A DNA stretch of 64,000 nt from an uncultured Caulobacterales bacterium (GTDB lineage: Bacteria; Pseudomonadota; Alphaproteobacteria; Caulobacterales; Caulobacteraceae): contig CAIOJR010000101.1 of the NCBI GenBank assembly GCA_903858685.1, forward strand, positions 30,763 to 94,762. The letters are read 5' to 3'. Below are positions 1-9,056 of the stretch, one piece after another; position 1 is the first letter of the stretch; each line of letters opens with the position of its first letter. A model generated the notes under the pieces. It was not told the origin of the DNA. It did no database searches and worked only from the letters and a program-made list of their open reading frames with translations. A program made the translations under genes and the position numbers.

Positions 1-1
1 A

Positions 2-979
2 GGCCTGCGATTCGGGGTCTATTATTCCGGCGGAATCGACTGGAGCTTCAATCCGGAGCCGCTGTCGACCCTTGCCGACTTCATGGGCTCCGTTCCCGGC
101 GGGGCCTATCCGGCCTATGCTGAGGCGCAGGTGCGCGAGCTGGTGGCGCGATATGAGCCGGACCTGTTATGGAATGATATTTCCTGGCCGCAGGGGCAGG
201 CGGCCATCACCCGGCTGTTCAGCGACTATTACAAGGCCGTGCCGCAAGGCGTGGTGAATGATCGCTGGACGGCGGCCACTTTCGCGTCGCGCCTGCTGCG
301 GTTCCGCCTGATGCGTCGCCTGGTGGATGGCCGGATCAAGCGTCACCTGAAGGCCCATCCTGACGCCGTGGAGGGGGTTATTCCGCCGGTGGTCCCGCAT
401 AGCGACTTCCGAACGCCGGAATATACGCGCTTCCCGACCATCCAGAGCAAGAAATGGGAAGCCACGCGCGGCATGAGCCATTCTTTCGGCTTTAATCGCA
501 ATGATCGCGAAAGCGACTATGCCAGCCCGCAGACTCTGCTGGCGGATTTCATCGACGGCGTATCCAAGGGCGGAAACCTGCTTCTCAATGTCGGTCCGAT
601 GGCGGACGGAACGATCCCGCAGCCTCAGCTGGAGCGCTTGCAGGCCTTCGGCGCCTGGTTGCGGGTCAATGGGGCGGCCATCTATGGGGCGAGCCCCTGG
701 CGGGAAGCCGATGTCCGGACCGAGGCTGGCGCGCCGGTCAGGTTCACCTGTCGCGACGGGCGGCTGCATATCATTGTTCTGGGCGCGCCTGAGGGCGTTG
801 AGCTGCGTCTGGATGATCGCCTGCCCTTGGACGAGGTGGGCCAGACCGGGCATCTGTTGTCGAACGCCTCGCCCGTGACGGCGGCGCTGGAGGGGGGGCA
901 GACGGTATTGAGGTTCACCCACCCGCTCAGCGGTGAATTCGCGCCTGTCATTTCACTGACGCGGGAGGCCGCAGGGTAG
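2..979 (+). CDS. alpha-L-fucosidase, GH29 (5'-truncated by window)
   Basis: C-terminal 325 residues of a glycoside hydrolase family 29 alpha-L-fucosidase; the open frame runs in from the window edge, so the start and any signal peptide are outside. The fragment opens with the family-typical GVYYSGGIDW. The segment LLWNDISWP carries the Asp (about residue 59 of the fragment) that matches the catalytic nucleophile of this retaining family. Later GGNLLLNVGPMADG is the conserved segment closing the TIM barrel, and the last ~100 residues are a beta-sandwich tail. Expected role: releasing alpha-linked fucose from glycans, usually in the periplasm or outside the cell. Family assignment is firm; substrate linkage is not visible. 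Confidence 0.93.
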   Translation, partial: GLRFGVYYSGGIDWSFNPEPLSTLADFMGSVPGGAYPAYAEAQVRELVARYEPDLLWNDISWPQGQAAITRLFSDYYKAVPQGVVNDRWTAATFASRLLRFRLMRRLVDGRIKRHLKAHPDAVEGVIPPVVPHSDFRTPEYTRFPTIQSKKWEATRGMSHSFGFNRNDRESDYASPQTLLADFIDGVSKGGNLLLNVGPMADGTIPQPQLERLQAFGAWLRVNGAAIYGASPWREADVRTEAGAPVRFTCRDGRLHIIVLGAPEGVELRLDDRLPLDEVGQTGHLLSNASPVTAALEGGQTVLRFTHPLSGEFAPVISLTREAAG

Positions 980-1364
980 CTTCCGGCCGCTTCGCTCGTC
1001 GGCTGTCGATTTCGATCACATTTTGTTGCATGGAGTTGCATTGAAATATGATCAGTGAAATGATGGTTTTCGGCTGACGTATTAGTCGTCTTTAATCGTT
1101 CGCATCGTACTGATATATTCTTTTCCTGTAATGATTGAATTTCATAATATTAAAACCCGTCTCACCTGCGAGGGGTGTGGTTTTATATTCCAATTTGATT
1201 GACGGTTCGCAATCAATACTAATTATTTGCGATTTATTTTGCGGATTTGTAGATTTTAAACTTAATAATGCTCATTGACGATCTTCGGTTTTTGTATTCA
1301 CTCTAATTTTCAATCTCCATGTCGGGGCATGACTGTTTTCAGTTCCCTGTGTCTGGGTGGTGTG
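980..1364. other. AT-rich intergenic stretch
   Basis: About 385 bases without a convincing gene between the fucosidase and the TetR gene. Roughly 1020-1290 is strikingly AT-rich against a GC-rich window. It holds one clear inverted repeat (listed separately) and several TATAAT-like runs, so it probably carries the tetR promoter. A longer reading of tetR starting at 1275 enters this stretch, but its extra 30 residues look non-coding and its composition is unlike the gene. Confidence 0.6.
1195..1216. promoter_or_regulatory. Inverted repeat, possible TetR operator
   Basis: TTGATTG (1195-1201) and CAATCAA (1210-1216) form a perfect 7-base inverted repeat with an 8-base spacer. It overlaps a -35-like TTGACG at 1199-1204, upstream of the TetR-family gene. 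Size and position suit an autoregulatory TetR operator, but the binding is inferred. Confidence 0.4.
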
Positions 1365-2039
1365 ATGACTGAAAACAAGTCAGACCGGAGCCGCGAAGAA
1401 ATTGTCGCCCCGACCCGCACCGATCCCGCGCGACGGCGCACGCCATTGCAGGCGCGTGGACAGGCCACCGTTGAGACGATTCTGGAGGTGACGGCGCGAC
1501 TGGTGGACGAGGTCGGTCATGAGGCGGTGAATACGAACCTGATCGCATCCACGGCCGGCATAAATGTCGCGACGCTTTATCAGTATTTCTCCAACAAACA
1601 GGCGATTTTGCTGGCGCTTTTCGAGAGGCAAACCGCCGTGCGTGTGAAGGTTCTGGAGCAGAACTTCACCAATATTGGTATCGATCTGCCGTGGCGCGAG
1701 ATGATTTATCGGTCTATCGACGCCATGGCGGACATGCGCATGGAGCAGCCGGGATCAGTGGGGATCCGGCTGGCGGTGCTGGCGACGCCAGAACTGGTTG
1801 GTTTCGCTCAGAGGGCCAACAAGAGCGCGTCCGAGGCGCTGGCGCGGTCTCTGGTGCGTATGTGCGGGATCCCTCTGGAGCGCGCTCAACTGGTCTCCGC
1901 CGTCTGTACAGAGTTTGGAATTGCGCTGATGGATTTGTGGATCCAGCGCGACCCCCGTCATGACCGGTCGGTGCTTGAAGAGATGAAAAGGGTCTATGTG
2001 GCCTATCTGGCGACCTATCTGGAGCCCGGCGGCGCCTAG
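1365..2039 (+). CDS. TetR/AcrR-family transcriptional regulator
   Basis: 224-residue DNA-binding repressor of the TetR type. The N-terminal helix-turn-helix is clear: VNTNLIASTAGINVATLYQY followed by FSNKQAILLALFERQ, the usual recognition helix and start of helix 4. The C-terminal ligand-binding half is variable, as expected. I chose ATG 1365 rather than the in-frame 1275 because the extra N-terminal residues are unlike the family and come from AT-rich DNA. Its targets are unknown; it could control itself, the fucosidase side, or the convergent permease/DDAH operon. A perfect inverted repeat lies about 150 bases upstream. Confidence 0.88.
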   Translation: MTENKSDRSREEIVAPTRTDPARRRTPLQARGQATVETILEVTARLVDEVGHEAVNTNLIASTAGINVATLYQYFSNKQAILLALFERQTAVRVKVLEQNFTNIGIDLPWREMIYRSIDAMADMRMEQPGSVGIRLAVLATPELVGFAQRANKSASEALARSLVRMCGIPLERAQLVSAVCTEFGIALMDLWIQRDPRHDRSVLEEMKRVYVAYLATYLEPGGA

Positions 2040-2134
2040 AGCCAACACCGACGAAGCGGACACCGGCTCGTCGCAGAAATTGCTCTGATTATATAGGGTT
2101 ATGAGCAAAATCCTATCCAATCGGATCGGATACT

Positions 2135-3484
2135 CTAGGCTTGAGCCTTGCGACGGCTGAGCCAGGCATAGACGGGCGCGGATGCGACCATGAGCAGGGC
2201 GGCGTAGAGGGCGGATCTGTGGTCCTCTGCGATGGTCAGTCCCAGAAAGATGACTGAGCCTGCGAGCACAACGCCGGTCGAGACCGGATACCCCCAGGCC
2301 CGAAAAGGACGCCGCGCCTCTGGCTCTTTGAAGCGCAGCACGAACAGGGCGACATAGGTCGAGACATAGTTCAGCACGAAGATCACCGCCGCCACGGCGA
2401 CCAGCTGCTGCAAGGTGCCGCTCATGACCAGCGCGCAGGCGCACAGGGCGGTCAGGGACAGCGCAAGGCGCGGCGTGCCGGCGGCGCCGATCTCTGTCGC
2501 GCGATCGGTGAAAAGTCCGTCGCGCCCGGCCGCATACAGAATGCGCGGCGCGACCAGCAGGATCGCATTCACCAGCCCCAGCAGGGTCAGGATGGAGACG
2601 ATGGTTACAAATTGCGCCCCGCCGCCCGGAATGATCAGCCCGGCGATGTCTGCGGCGGGTTGGGTCGAGCGGGCGAGTTCGGCGAAGGGCAGGGCGTGCA
2701 GAAACCCCAGATTGATCAGCGTATAGAGCGCAGTGACCAGCACAGCGCAACCGATCATGGCGCGCGGAATGGTGCGGGGTGCGTCCAGCGTCTCCTCCGC
2801 CATATAGATGGCGCCGTACCAGCCGTCATAGGTCACGATGACCGAACGCAGGGCCGTGGTCACGCCCGCAACCAGTCCTACCGACAGCGCCAGGGCATGT
2901 CCGCTCGACAGGGCCCCGGCTGCGACAGGCCTGGGCTGAATAGCAGGATGGATGACGAAGCAGGCGACGGTCAGGGCGATCAACAGCACGCCCACCGCGG
3001 CGCTGATGCTGTTCTGCAAGAGCCCGCCAATGCGAATGCCGATCCATTGCAGTCCTGCAAACAGGGCTATGATCGCCACCGCCGAAACGGGGCGCCAAAT
3101 GACGGGGGCATGGGTGAGGTCGGTCAGGAACTCCGCCCCGGTCAAGGCGACATAGGCGATGGTGATGCAGTTCTGGATCCAGTCGTTCCAGCCGATGGCG
3201 AAGCCGAAACCCCGACCGAAAGCGCGTCGGGCATAGACATAGAATCCCCCCGCCGTCGGCGACATGGCGGCCAGTTCAGATACTGAAATAGCGCCCAGCG
3301 TGGCGTAGAGCCCGCCAAGGATCCAGATCGGCGCCACGAGCGCAGGGCCGCCCAGAGCCGCGGCCACGGTTCCGGGCAGGCGTAATATGCCCACGCCCAC
3401 CGTATTGCCAAAGGCCAGCGCAATGGTGAAACCGACGCCGAATATCCGGCGCAGCGAGCGACTGGCGGTCCCTGACGCGGTCAC
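2135..3484 (-). CDS. APC-superfamily amino acid permease
   Basis: 449-residue integral membrane protein with about 12 hydrophobic helices. The first helix carries GVGFTIALAFGNTVGVGILRLPG, the APC signature in which an unwound G-rich stretch binds the substrate amine and carboxylate. Expected role: proton-coupled import or exchange of an amino acid or amine across the inner membrane. It lies 13 bases downstream of a dimethylarginine hydrolase gene on the same strand, which suggests co-transcription and a methylarginine, arginine or citrulline-like substrate. That substrate is inferred from context only. Confidence 0.88.
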   Translation of the reverse strand: MTASGTASRSLRRIFGVGFTIALAFGNTVGVGILRLPGTVAAALGGPALVAPIWILGGLYATLGAISVSELAAMSPTAGGFYVYARRAFGRGFGFAIGWNDWIQNCITIAYVALTGAEFLTDLTHAPVIWRPVSAVAIIALFAGLQWIGIRIGGLLQNSISAAVGVLLIALTVACFVIHPAIQPRPVAAGALSSGHALALSVGLVAGVTTALRSVIVTYDGWYGAIYMAEETLDAPRTIPRAMIGCAVLVTALYTLINLGFLHALPFAELARSTQPAADIAGLIIPGGGAQFVTIVSILTLLGLVNAILLVAPRILYAAGRDGLFTDRATEIGAAGTPRLALSLTALCACALVMSGTLQQLVAVAAVIFVLNYVSTYVALFVLRFKEPEARRPFRAWGYPVSTGVVLAGSVIFLGLTIAEDHRSALYAALLMVASAPVYAWLSRRKAQA

Positions 3485-3497
3485 CGGCGTAGCGTGG

Positions 3498-4304
3498 TCA
3501 GAAGCGCAAGGACAGACAGCTCAGGCCGCCGTCCATCTTGCGAAACTCGCTCATCTCCAGCGCCAGGGTGTGATAGCCCAGACGCTCCAGTTCAGCGGCG
3601 AACTTGGGATAGCCGCAGGCGATGATCACCCGGTCATTCACCCGGATGCAGTTGGCCGCATAGCCTTCTTCCGGCGCCAGTCTGACCAGCTCAAAGCGTT
3701 CAAATGCGGGTAGAAGCGGCACGTCATGGGCGATGGCCATACGGTTGTCGCCCAGATACGAAATGCCAGTCTTGAGATGTAACAGGCTGTCTATGCTGCG
3801 GATGTCGACGATTTCCGAAGCATAGCCCATGCCTTCCAGGATGGCGGACAACTGGCGCGCGCCCTCTTCGTTGGTGCGGGCGGTGACGCCGATCAGCACC
3901 ACGCTGTCGGTCTCGCAGATGTCGCCGCCATCCAGCGTGCCGGGCGCCTCGATCCGGTGCAAGCTGTCGTACATTGCGCTCAGGGTCGCGCCAATGGCGG
4001 CGATCTCCCCGCGGCGACTATCGGCGCCCGGGCGGGTGATGACTGCGCCTCTGGCGGTGATGACGGCGGCGTCCTCCACAAAGGTGGAGTCAGGATAGGC
4101 CTCGTCCGCTGGCAGGATAGATATGGACAGACCGATGTCTCGCAACGCCTGGGCATAGGCGGCGTGCTGGGCCAGCGCCCTGGCGACGTCCGGGCGGCCC
4201 TCTGTGCTTGTGGTCACGCCGTCAGCAAAATTGCTGCTGGGCTGGCGAAGAACGGCGCGGGTGAACTGGGTGGACAAGGGCGCAAATCCTGAGGCTGTGA
4301 TCAC
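3498..4304 (-). CDS. N(G),N(G)-dimethylarginine dimethylaminohydrolase (DDAH)
   Basis: 268-residue guanidino-group-modifying enzyme, expected to hydrolyse methylated arginines to citrulline and methylamines in the cytoplasm. Visible landmarks: FVEDAA (75-80) and LDGGDI (124-129) for substrate binding, LHLKTGISYLG with the catalytic His about residue 176, and a C-terminal SEFRKMDGGLSCLSLRF with the nucleophilic Cys at about 263. Length and motif order fit DDAH better than the longer arginine deiminases. It is the first gene of a two-gene unit with an amino-acid permease, which suggests scavenging of methylarginines released from protein turnover. Confidence 0.88.
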   Translation of the reverse strand: MITASGFAPLSTQFTRAVLRQPSSNFADGVTTSTEGRPDVARALAQHAAYAQALRDIGLSISILPADEAYPDSTFVEDAAVITARGAVITRPGADSRRGEIAAIGATLSAMYDSLHRIEAPGTLDGGDICETDSVVLIGVTARTNEEGARQLSAILEGMGYASEIVDIRSIDSLLHLKTGISYLGDNRMAIAHDVPLLPAFERFELVRLAPEEGYAANCIRVNDRVIIACGYPKFAAELERLGYHTLALEMSEFRKMDGGLSCLSLRF

Positions 4305-4370
4305 TCATGGGTAAGGCGCCGTTGCGCGGCTGTCGATCCTTTAACCGCGTTGCGCCCCGACAGGGTCTGA

Positions 4371-4415
4371 ATACAAAAAGGGCGGACACAGTCGATCCGA
4401 CCGCGCCCGCCCTTT
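4371..4415 (-). terminator. Rho-independent terminator of the thiolase gene
   Basis: On the minus strand a stem AAAGGGCGG/CCGCCCTTT (4407-4415 with 4377-4385), loop about 21 bases, is followed by TTTTTGTAT. It lies just after the thiolase stop at 4436 and before the DDAH start region, where a terminator is expected. Confidence 0.7.
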
Positions 4416-4435
4416 CTTCAAGGCCTGACTGGAGA

Positions 4436-5608
4436 TCAGTTATAGATTTCGAACAGACCAGCGCCGCCCTGACCGCCGCCGATGCACATGGTCACCACGC
4501 CCCATTTGGCGCCGCGACGACGGCCTTCCTGCAGCAGGTGGCCGGTGCAGCGCGCGCCGGTCATGCCAAAGGGGTGGCCGATGGCGATGGAGCCGCCATT
4601 GACATTGTACTTGGCGGGATCGATGCCCAGCTTGTCACGGCTATACAGGCACTGGCTGGCGAAGGCTTCGTTGAGTTCCCAGATGTCGATGTCGTCGACG
4701 GTCAGGCCCTGACGCTTCAACAGCTTGGGCACGGCGAAGACCGGGCCGATGCCCATCTCGTCCGGCTCGCAGCCCGCCGCCGCCCATGACACGAACCGCC
4801 CCAGGGGTTGAAGCCCGCGGCGCTCCGCCTCCTTGGCCTCCATCAGCACGACCGCGGCCGCGCCGTCCGAAAGCTGGCTGGCGTTTCCTGCGGTGATGAA
4901 CTTGCCGGGCCCCTTCACCGGTTGCAGGCTGGCCAGACCTTCAAGCGTGGTTTCGGGGCGATTGCACTCGTCGCGATCAACCACATAGTCGACCAGCGAT
5001 TCTTCCTTGGTCTCCTTGTTGACGACCTTCATCCTGGTCGCCATCGGGACGATCTCGTCCTTGAACAGGCCAGCCTTCTGGGCGGCGGCCATGCGGCGTT
5101 GGGATTCGAGAGAATATTCGTCCTGATATTCGCGGCTTAGCCCATAGCGTTCAGCCACAATATCGGCGGTGTCGATCATGGCCATGAAGATGGCCGGCGC
5201 GATGTTCAGAAGCTCCGGGTCAACCGATTCCTTTGGCACGCCGCCGCCGGGGACGGAGATGCTCTCCACGCCGCCTGCGACCACGCAGTCGGCATTGTCG
5301 CCGCGAATATGGTTGGCCGCCATGGCGATGGCCTGAAGCCCGGAAGAGCAGAAACGGTTGATGGAGACCCCGCCCGTGGTCTTGGGCATACCCGCCAGCA
5401 AGGCCGCCAGTCGTGCGATATTGGGCGCGGCGTGAGCGTTGTTGCCCAGATAGCAGTCCTCGACGAAATCAGCCTCCACGCCCGACTTGGCGACGGCGTG
5501 TTTGATGGCGTGAGCCGCCATGGACATGGGCGGCGTCACATTGAATCCGCCCCGGCCCGCCTTGGCCAGGCCCGTACGGGCATAGGAAACGATAACAGCC
5601 TCGCGCAT
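4436..5608 (-). CDS. Acetyl-CoA C-acyltransferase (thiolase)
   Basis: 390-residue thiolase that makes or breaks a carbon-carbon bond between acyl-CoAs. The acyl-accepting Cys is in NRFCSSGLQ (Cys about 87). The C-terminal GGSIAIGHPFGMTGAR gives the catalytic His and VTMCIGGGQG the second Cys. Length matches the 390-400 residue family. It sits alone between a terminator and a hydroxyacid dehydrogenase gene on the same strand. Whether it is biosynthetic or belongs to beta-oxidation cannot be told; the window has a second, different thiolase at 48483-49721. Confidence 0.93.
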   Translation of the reverse strand: MREAVIVSYARTGLAKAGRGGFNVTPPMSMAAHAIKHAVAKSGVEADFVEDCYLGNNAHAAPNIARLAALLAGMPKTTGGVSINRFCSSGLQAIAMAANHIRGDNADCVVAGGVESISVPGGGVPKESVDPELLNIAPAIFMAMIDTADIVAERYGLSREYQDEYSLESQRRMAAAQKAGLFKDEIVPMATRMKVVNKETKEESLVDYVVDRDECNRPETTLEGLASLQPVKGPGKFITAGNASQLSDGAAAVVLMEAKEAERRGLQPLGRFVSWAAAGCEPDEMGIGPVFAVPKLLKRQGLTVDDIDIWELNEAFASQCLYSRDKLGIDPAKYNVNGGSIAIGHPFGMTGARCTGHLLQEGRRRGAKWGVVTMCIGGGQGGAGLFEIYN

Positions 5609-5704
5609 ATGGTCTTCTCCCTTTGTTGGTTAGGAGAAGTATGGCGGGCGAAATCGTCGCTGACAAACCCCTTGCTGAACTGGGCGTCATTTTCGTCGTC
5701 TTTT

Positions 5705-6649
5705 TCAGACCACGCGATGAAACAAGGGCGCGCCCTGCATGATGCGCCGACAGTTTTCCAGGGCGATGGTCAGGCTGCGTTGCAGGGTCTCCGGCGTCAG
5801 CCAGGCCACATGCGGCGCCAGAACGACATTGGGCAGGGCGAAGATCGGATTGTCCGCAGGCGTCGGCTCGGCGGCGAACACATCCAGACCCGCGCCTCGC
5901 AGACGGCCTGCGGACAGGGCGCTGAACAGCGCCGCCTCGTCCACCAATTCGCCCCGCGCAGTATTGATCAGCACAGCGCCGGGCTTCATGCGGTCCAGGG
6001 CGTCTGCATCGATCATGCCGCGCGTTTCGTTCGTGGCGGGAGCGTGCAGCGACACAATATCGGACCGCTCCAACAGTTCAGGTAGCGGGGCAAATGGATA
6101 GGGCGCATCGGCGTGCGCACGTCGCGCCGTATAGATCACCCGGGCGCCCAGCGCGGACAGAACCGGCGCAAGCCTTTGAGCAGACTGACCAAAGCCGACC
6201 AGCCCGACCGTTCGACCGCCGATCTCGCCGACCTGATCCAGCCGGGCTGCGTCCGGCCGCCAGCCCTGGCCACGGCGTGTGAGGGCGTCCAGATAAAGGG
6301 TCTGGCGCAGGACGGCGAACATCAGGGACAGGGCCTTTTCCGCAACGGCCTGACTGTTGGAGCCGGGCATGTTGCAAACCGCGACGCCAGCGGCCTGCGC
6401 CGCATCCAGCGCGATCGTGTTCACGCCCACGCCGATCTTCTGGATCAACTTCAGCCGCGGCGCAGCTCTGATGACCTCTGGCGTGACGGGCTTGAGCACA
6501 TGCAACAGCGCGTCGGCGTCAACCATCTCTTTGGCAAAAGCGGCTTCGTCCGCTTCGTCGATCACGATTACGGCGTCATCTGCGCCAAACACGTCAGCGA
6601 TTTGGCGGCGAAAGCCGGGGCTGGCCTTGTATTGCAGGACAATCTTCAT
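5705..6649 (-). CDS. D-2-hydroxyacid dehydrogenase (NAD(P)-dependent)
   Basis: 314 residues, with the start chosen at MKIVLQYKASPG (ATG 6649) because the 22 residues upstream look like translated leader. The fold is that of D-isomer-specific 2-hydroxyacid dehydrogenases. A Rossmann motif GLVGFGQSAQRLAPVL binds the cofactor; NTARGELVDEAAL carries the substrate-binding Arg region; APHVAWLTPET carries the catalytic His. It probably reduces a 2-oxoacid or oxidises a D-2-hydroxyacid in the cytoplasm; specificity is unknown. It is divergent from an MFS exporter across a region with a strong inverted repeat. Confidence 0.88.
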   Translation of the reverse strand: MKIVLQYKASPGFRRQIADVFGADDAVIVIDEADEAAFAKEMVDADALLHVLKPVTPEVIRAAPRLKLIQKIGVGVNTIALDAAQAAGVAVCNMPGSNSQAVAEKALSLMFAVLRQTLYLDALTRRGQGWRPDAARLDQVGEIGGRTVGLVGFGQSAQRLAPVLSALGARVIYTARRAHADAPYPFAPLPELLERSDIVSLHAPATNETRGMIDADALDRMKPGAVLINTARGELVDEAALFSALSAGRLRGAGLDVFAAEPTPADNPIFALPNVVLAPHVAWLTPETLQRSLTIALENCRRIMQGAPLFHRVV

Positions 6650-6756
6650 CTGAACCCAGTGTGCTGGCCAGGGAAAGCGCAGGCAAGACCTGCCCGCCGG
6701 GAAACCGAAAATCATCCGGATTCAGCGCCGCCGGATCAAGATTATGCCTTGTGCCC

Positions 6757-6785
6757 CTAGCACGGCCCACGCCTTGCCGTGCTAG
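6757..6785. promoter_or_regulatory. Perfect 9-base inverted repeat between divergent genes
   Basis: CTAGCACGG (6757-6765) and CCGTGCTAG (6777-6785) are exact reverse complements with an 11-base spacer, so equivalent bases are 20 apart, about two helical turns. It lies in the 177-base space between the divergent hydroxyacid dehydrogenase and MFS exporter genes. A dimeric repressor site is the simplest reading. Confidence 0.5.
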
Positions 6786-6826
6786 CATTGGGCAGAACAA
6801 CACCCCGGCAGAGGGCGAAGGGCGCA

Positions 6827-8359
6827 ATGGCGTTGCAGCAGGACATCGATAATCGGATTCCGATCACCTGCGCGCTGATGCTGGCGACCCTGATGAACAC
6901 GCTGGACGGCACGATCGCCAATGTCGCTCTGCCGCATATTCAGGGCAGCGTTTCGGCGGCTCAGGATCAGGTGACCTGGGTGCTCACCTCCTACATCATC
7001 GCCACCGCCATCATGATGCCTTTGTCCGGCTGGCTATCCCAGAAGTTCGGACGCAAGCGCATGTTCATCCTGTCCATCGGCGGCTTCACCCTGGCCTCCA
7101 TGGCTTGCGGGCTGGCCACCAACCTTCCTGAAATCGTGATCTTCCGCATCATTCAGGGGCTGGCGGGCGCGTCGCTCATGCCCCTGTCGCAGACCGTCAT
7201 GTTGGACCTGTTCCCGCTCAAGCTCCTTCCGCGGGTCATGAGCATCTGGAGTGCAGCGATCATGCTGGGGCCGATTGCCGGTCCCACGCTTGGCGGCTGG
7301 CTGACGGAAAATCTTTCATGGCGCTGGGTGTTCTTCATCAACCTGCCCATTGGCGTCGGCGCGCTGGTGGTCCTGAACATGTTCATGGCGCGCGACGACG
7401 GCGGTCGGCAGAGACCCTTTGATTTTCTGGGTTTTGGCGCGCTCAGCCTGTTCGTCGGCGCCTTTCAGCTGATGCTTGACCGTGGGCCGTCGCAGGACTG
7501 GTTCGCTTCGCCGGAAATCATGATCGAGGCGGCGCTGGCCTTGCTGGGCCTCTATCTGTTCATCATCCAGACCGTGTCGGTGGAGCATCCCTTCTTTCCG
7601 CGCGAACTGGCGCGGGACGGCAATTTTGTCGGCGGCATCGTGGTCAGCTTCTTCGTCGGGGTGCTGCTCTTCTCCACCAGCGCCATCCTGCCATCCTTCA
7701 TGCAGAACCTGCTGGGCTATTCGGCCTTGCAAAGCGGTTATGCGAGCGTGACGCGCGGGTTCGGCTCTCTGTTCGCGTTCATACTGGTGCCGTCAATGAT
7801 CGCCAGACTGGGCGCCAAACCGACCTTGACCCTCGGCGTCCTGTTCAGCGGGGCCTCGCTTTTCCAGATGTCATGGTTCGACCTGTCCATGTCCACGGAC
7901 CTGATCCTGCTCTCAGGCTTTATTCAGGGGATCGGCGTGGGGCTGATGTTTGCACCGCTCAGCACGCTGACCTTCGCCACCCTGTCGCCGGTGTGGCGGC
8001 CAGATGGCACCATCTTGTCGAGCATGTTGCGCAGTCTGGGCTCCAGTGTCGGCATCTCCGTCGTGCAGGCGACCTTGACCAGCCAGAGCGCCGTCAGCTT
8101 CTCGCGACTGGCGGAGCATGTGACGGCGGGTAATCCAGCCCTTGCAGGCGCCCTTCCACGCGGCCTGTCGGCGGACTCGTCGGCTGGCATGCTGGCCCTG
8201 CGTGGTATGGTGACGCGCCAAGGCGCCATGCTGGCCTATGATTACATTTTCGCCTGGATGGCGCTGTTTGTGCTTTTGTTGCTGCCCCTTGTCCTGCTTC
8301 TGAAACGCCCGAATCCGACCGCCGCTCCACCGTCAGCGGCTGAATCGGTCAGTGAATAA
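6827..8359 (+). CDS. MFS drug exporter, DHA2 (EmrB/QacA) family
   Basis: 510-residue inner-membrane proton antiporter with about 14 hydrophobic segments, as usual for DHA2. The first helix holds LMNTLDGTIANVALPHIQ, the D-x-T-I-V-N-V-A-L-P-like family motif. The loop GWLSQKFGRKRMF is the MFS motif A, and PIAGPTLGGWLTENLSWRW is the motif C region typical of antiporters. I chose ATG 6827 (MALQQDID), which has a GA-rich site upstream, over an in-frame start at 6779 that lies in the inverted repeat. Expected to export hydrophobic drugs or metabolites. A glutathione transferase follows 31 bases downstream, suggesting a detoxification unit. Confidence 0.9.
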   Translation: MALQQDIDNRIPITCALMLATLMNTLDGTIANVALPHIQGSVSAAQDQVTWVLTSYIIATAIMMPLSGWLSQKFGRKRMFILSIGGFTLASMACGLATNLPEIVIFRIIQGLAGASLMPLSQTVMLDLFPLKLLPRVMSIWSAAIMLGPIAGPTLGGWLTENLSWRWVFFINLPIGVGALVVLNMFMARDDGGRQRPFDFLGFGALSLFVGAFQLMLDRGPSQDWFASPEIMIEAALALLGLYLFIIQTVSVEHPFFPRELARDGNFVGGIVVSFFVGVLLFSTSAILPSFMQNLLGYSALQSGYASVTRGFGSLFAFILVPSMIARLGAKPTLTLGVLFSGASLFQMSWFDLSMSTDLILLSGFIQGIGVGLMFAPLSTLTFATLSPVWRPDGTILSSMLRSLGSSVGISVVQATLTSQSAVSFSRLAEHVTAGNPALAGALPRGLSADSSAGMLALRGMVTRQGAMLAYDYIFAWMALFVLLLLPLVLLLKRPNPTAAPPSAAESVSE

Positions 8360-8390
8360 CCCCTGATCTGAAGCGCCCGTGGAGGTCTGA

Positions 8391-9056
8391 ATGTCCGATT
8401 TCGTTCTGCATAGCGTGCCCGGCAGCCCCTATGGCCGCCAGGTTCTGATCACCCTGGAGGAGGTGGGCGCGACCTATCGGTTTGCGCCGATCGCGCCCGG
8501 CGCTTCGCAGTCGCCGCAGTATCGCCAGCTGCATCCCTTCGGGAAGATTCCCGCCCTGACCCACGGCGACTTCCACCTTTATGAGACCCAGGCCATCATT
8601 CGCTATATCGACCGGGTTGCGGGCGCTGGCGCTCTGACTCCGGCCGACCCCAAGGCCGCCGCCCGAATGGATCAGGCCTTGAACATTTCCGACTGCTATC
8701 TGTTCCAGGGGGTGGGAAATGTGATCGGATTCCAGCGCATTGTGGGCCCGATCCTGCTGGGGCTGACCACGGATGAGGCGGCCGTGGCGGCGGCCATGCC
8801 CCAGGCCCATACGGTGTTCAATGAACTGGGACGTCTATTGGGCGACCAGCGCTTTTTCACGGGCGAGGCTGTGAGCCTGGCCGATATTTCCCTGATCAGC
8901 CAGATGGACTTCCTGGCCGCGACGCCGGAATGGCGGGACCTGACCGGCGCCAACCCAAATCTGGCGAAGTGGCTGGAGCGCATGAACGCCCGGCCCAGCC
9001 TGTTGGCGACGACCTGGGAAAAGGTCGCCGCCATGGCTGCGGCGCCTCAGGCCTGA
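8391..9056 (+). CDS. Glutathione S-transferase family protein
   Basis: 221 residues. The N-terminal thioredoxin-like domain includes the SPYGRQV active-site helix, the cis-Pro stretch FGKIPALTHGD and the glutathione gamma-glutamyl site YETQAIIRYID. The C-terminal helical domain has the N-capping-type SLADISLISQMDFL. It probably conjugates or reduces electrophiles with glutathione in the cytoplasm. It follows the DHA2 exporter closely on the same strand, fitting conjugate-and-export. Its last 10 bases overlap the end of the convergent hot-dog gene. Confidence 0.9.
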   Translation: MSDFVLHSVPGSPYGRQVLITLEEVGATYRFAPIAPGASQSPQYRQLHPFGKIPALTHGDFHLYETQAIIRYIDRVAGAGALTPADPKAAARMDQALNISDCYLFQGVGNVIGFQRIVGPILLGLTTDEAAVAAAMPQAHTVFNELGRLLGDQRFFTGEAVSLADISLISQMDFLAATPEWRDLTGANPNLAKWLERMNARPSLLATTWEKVAAMAAAPQA

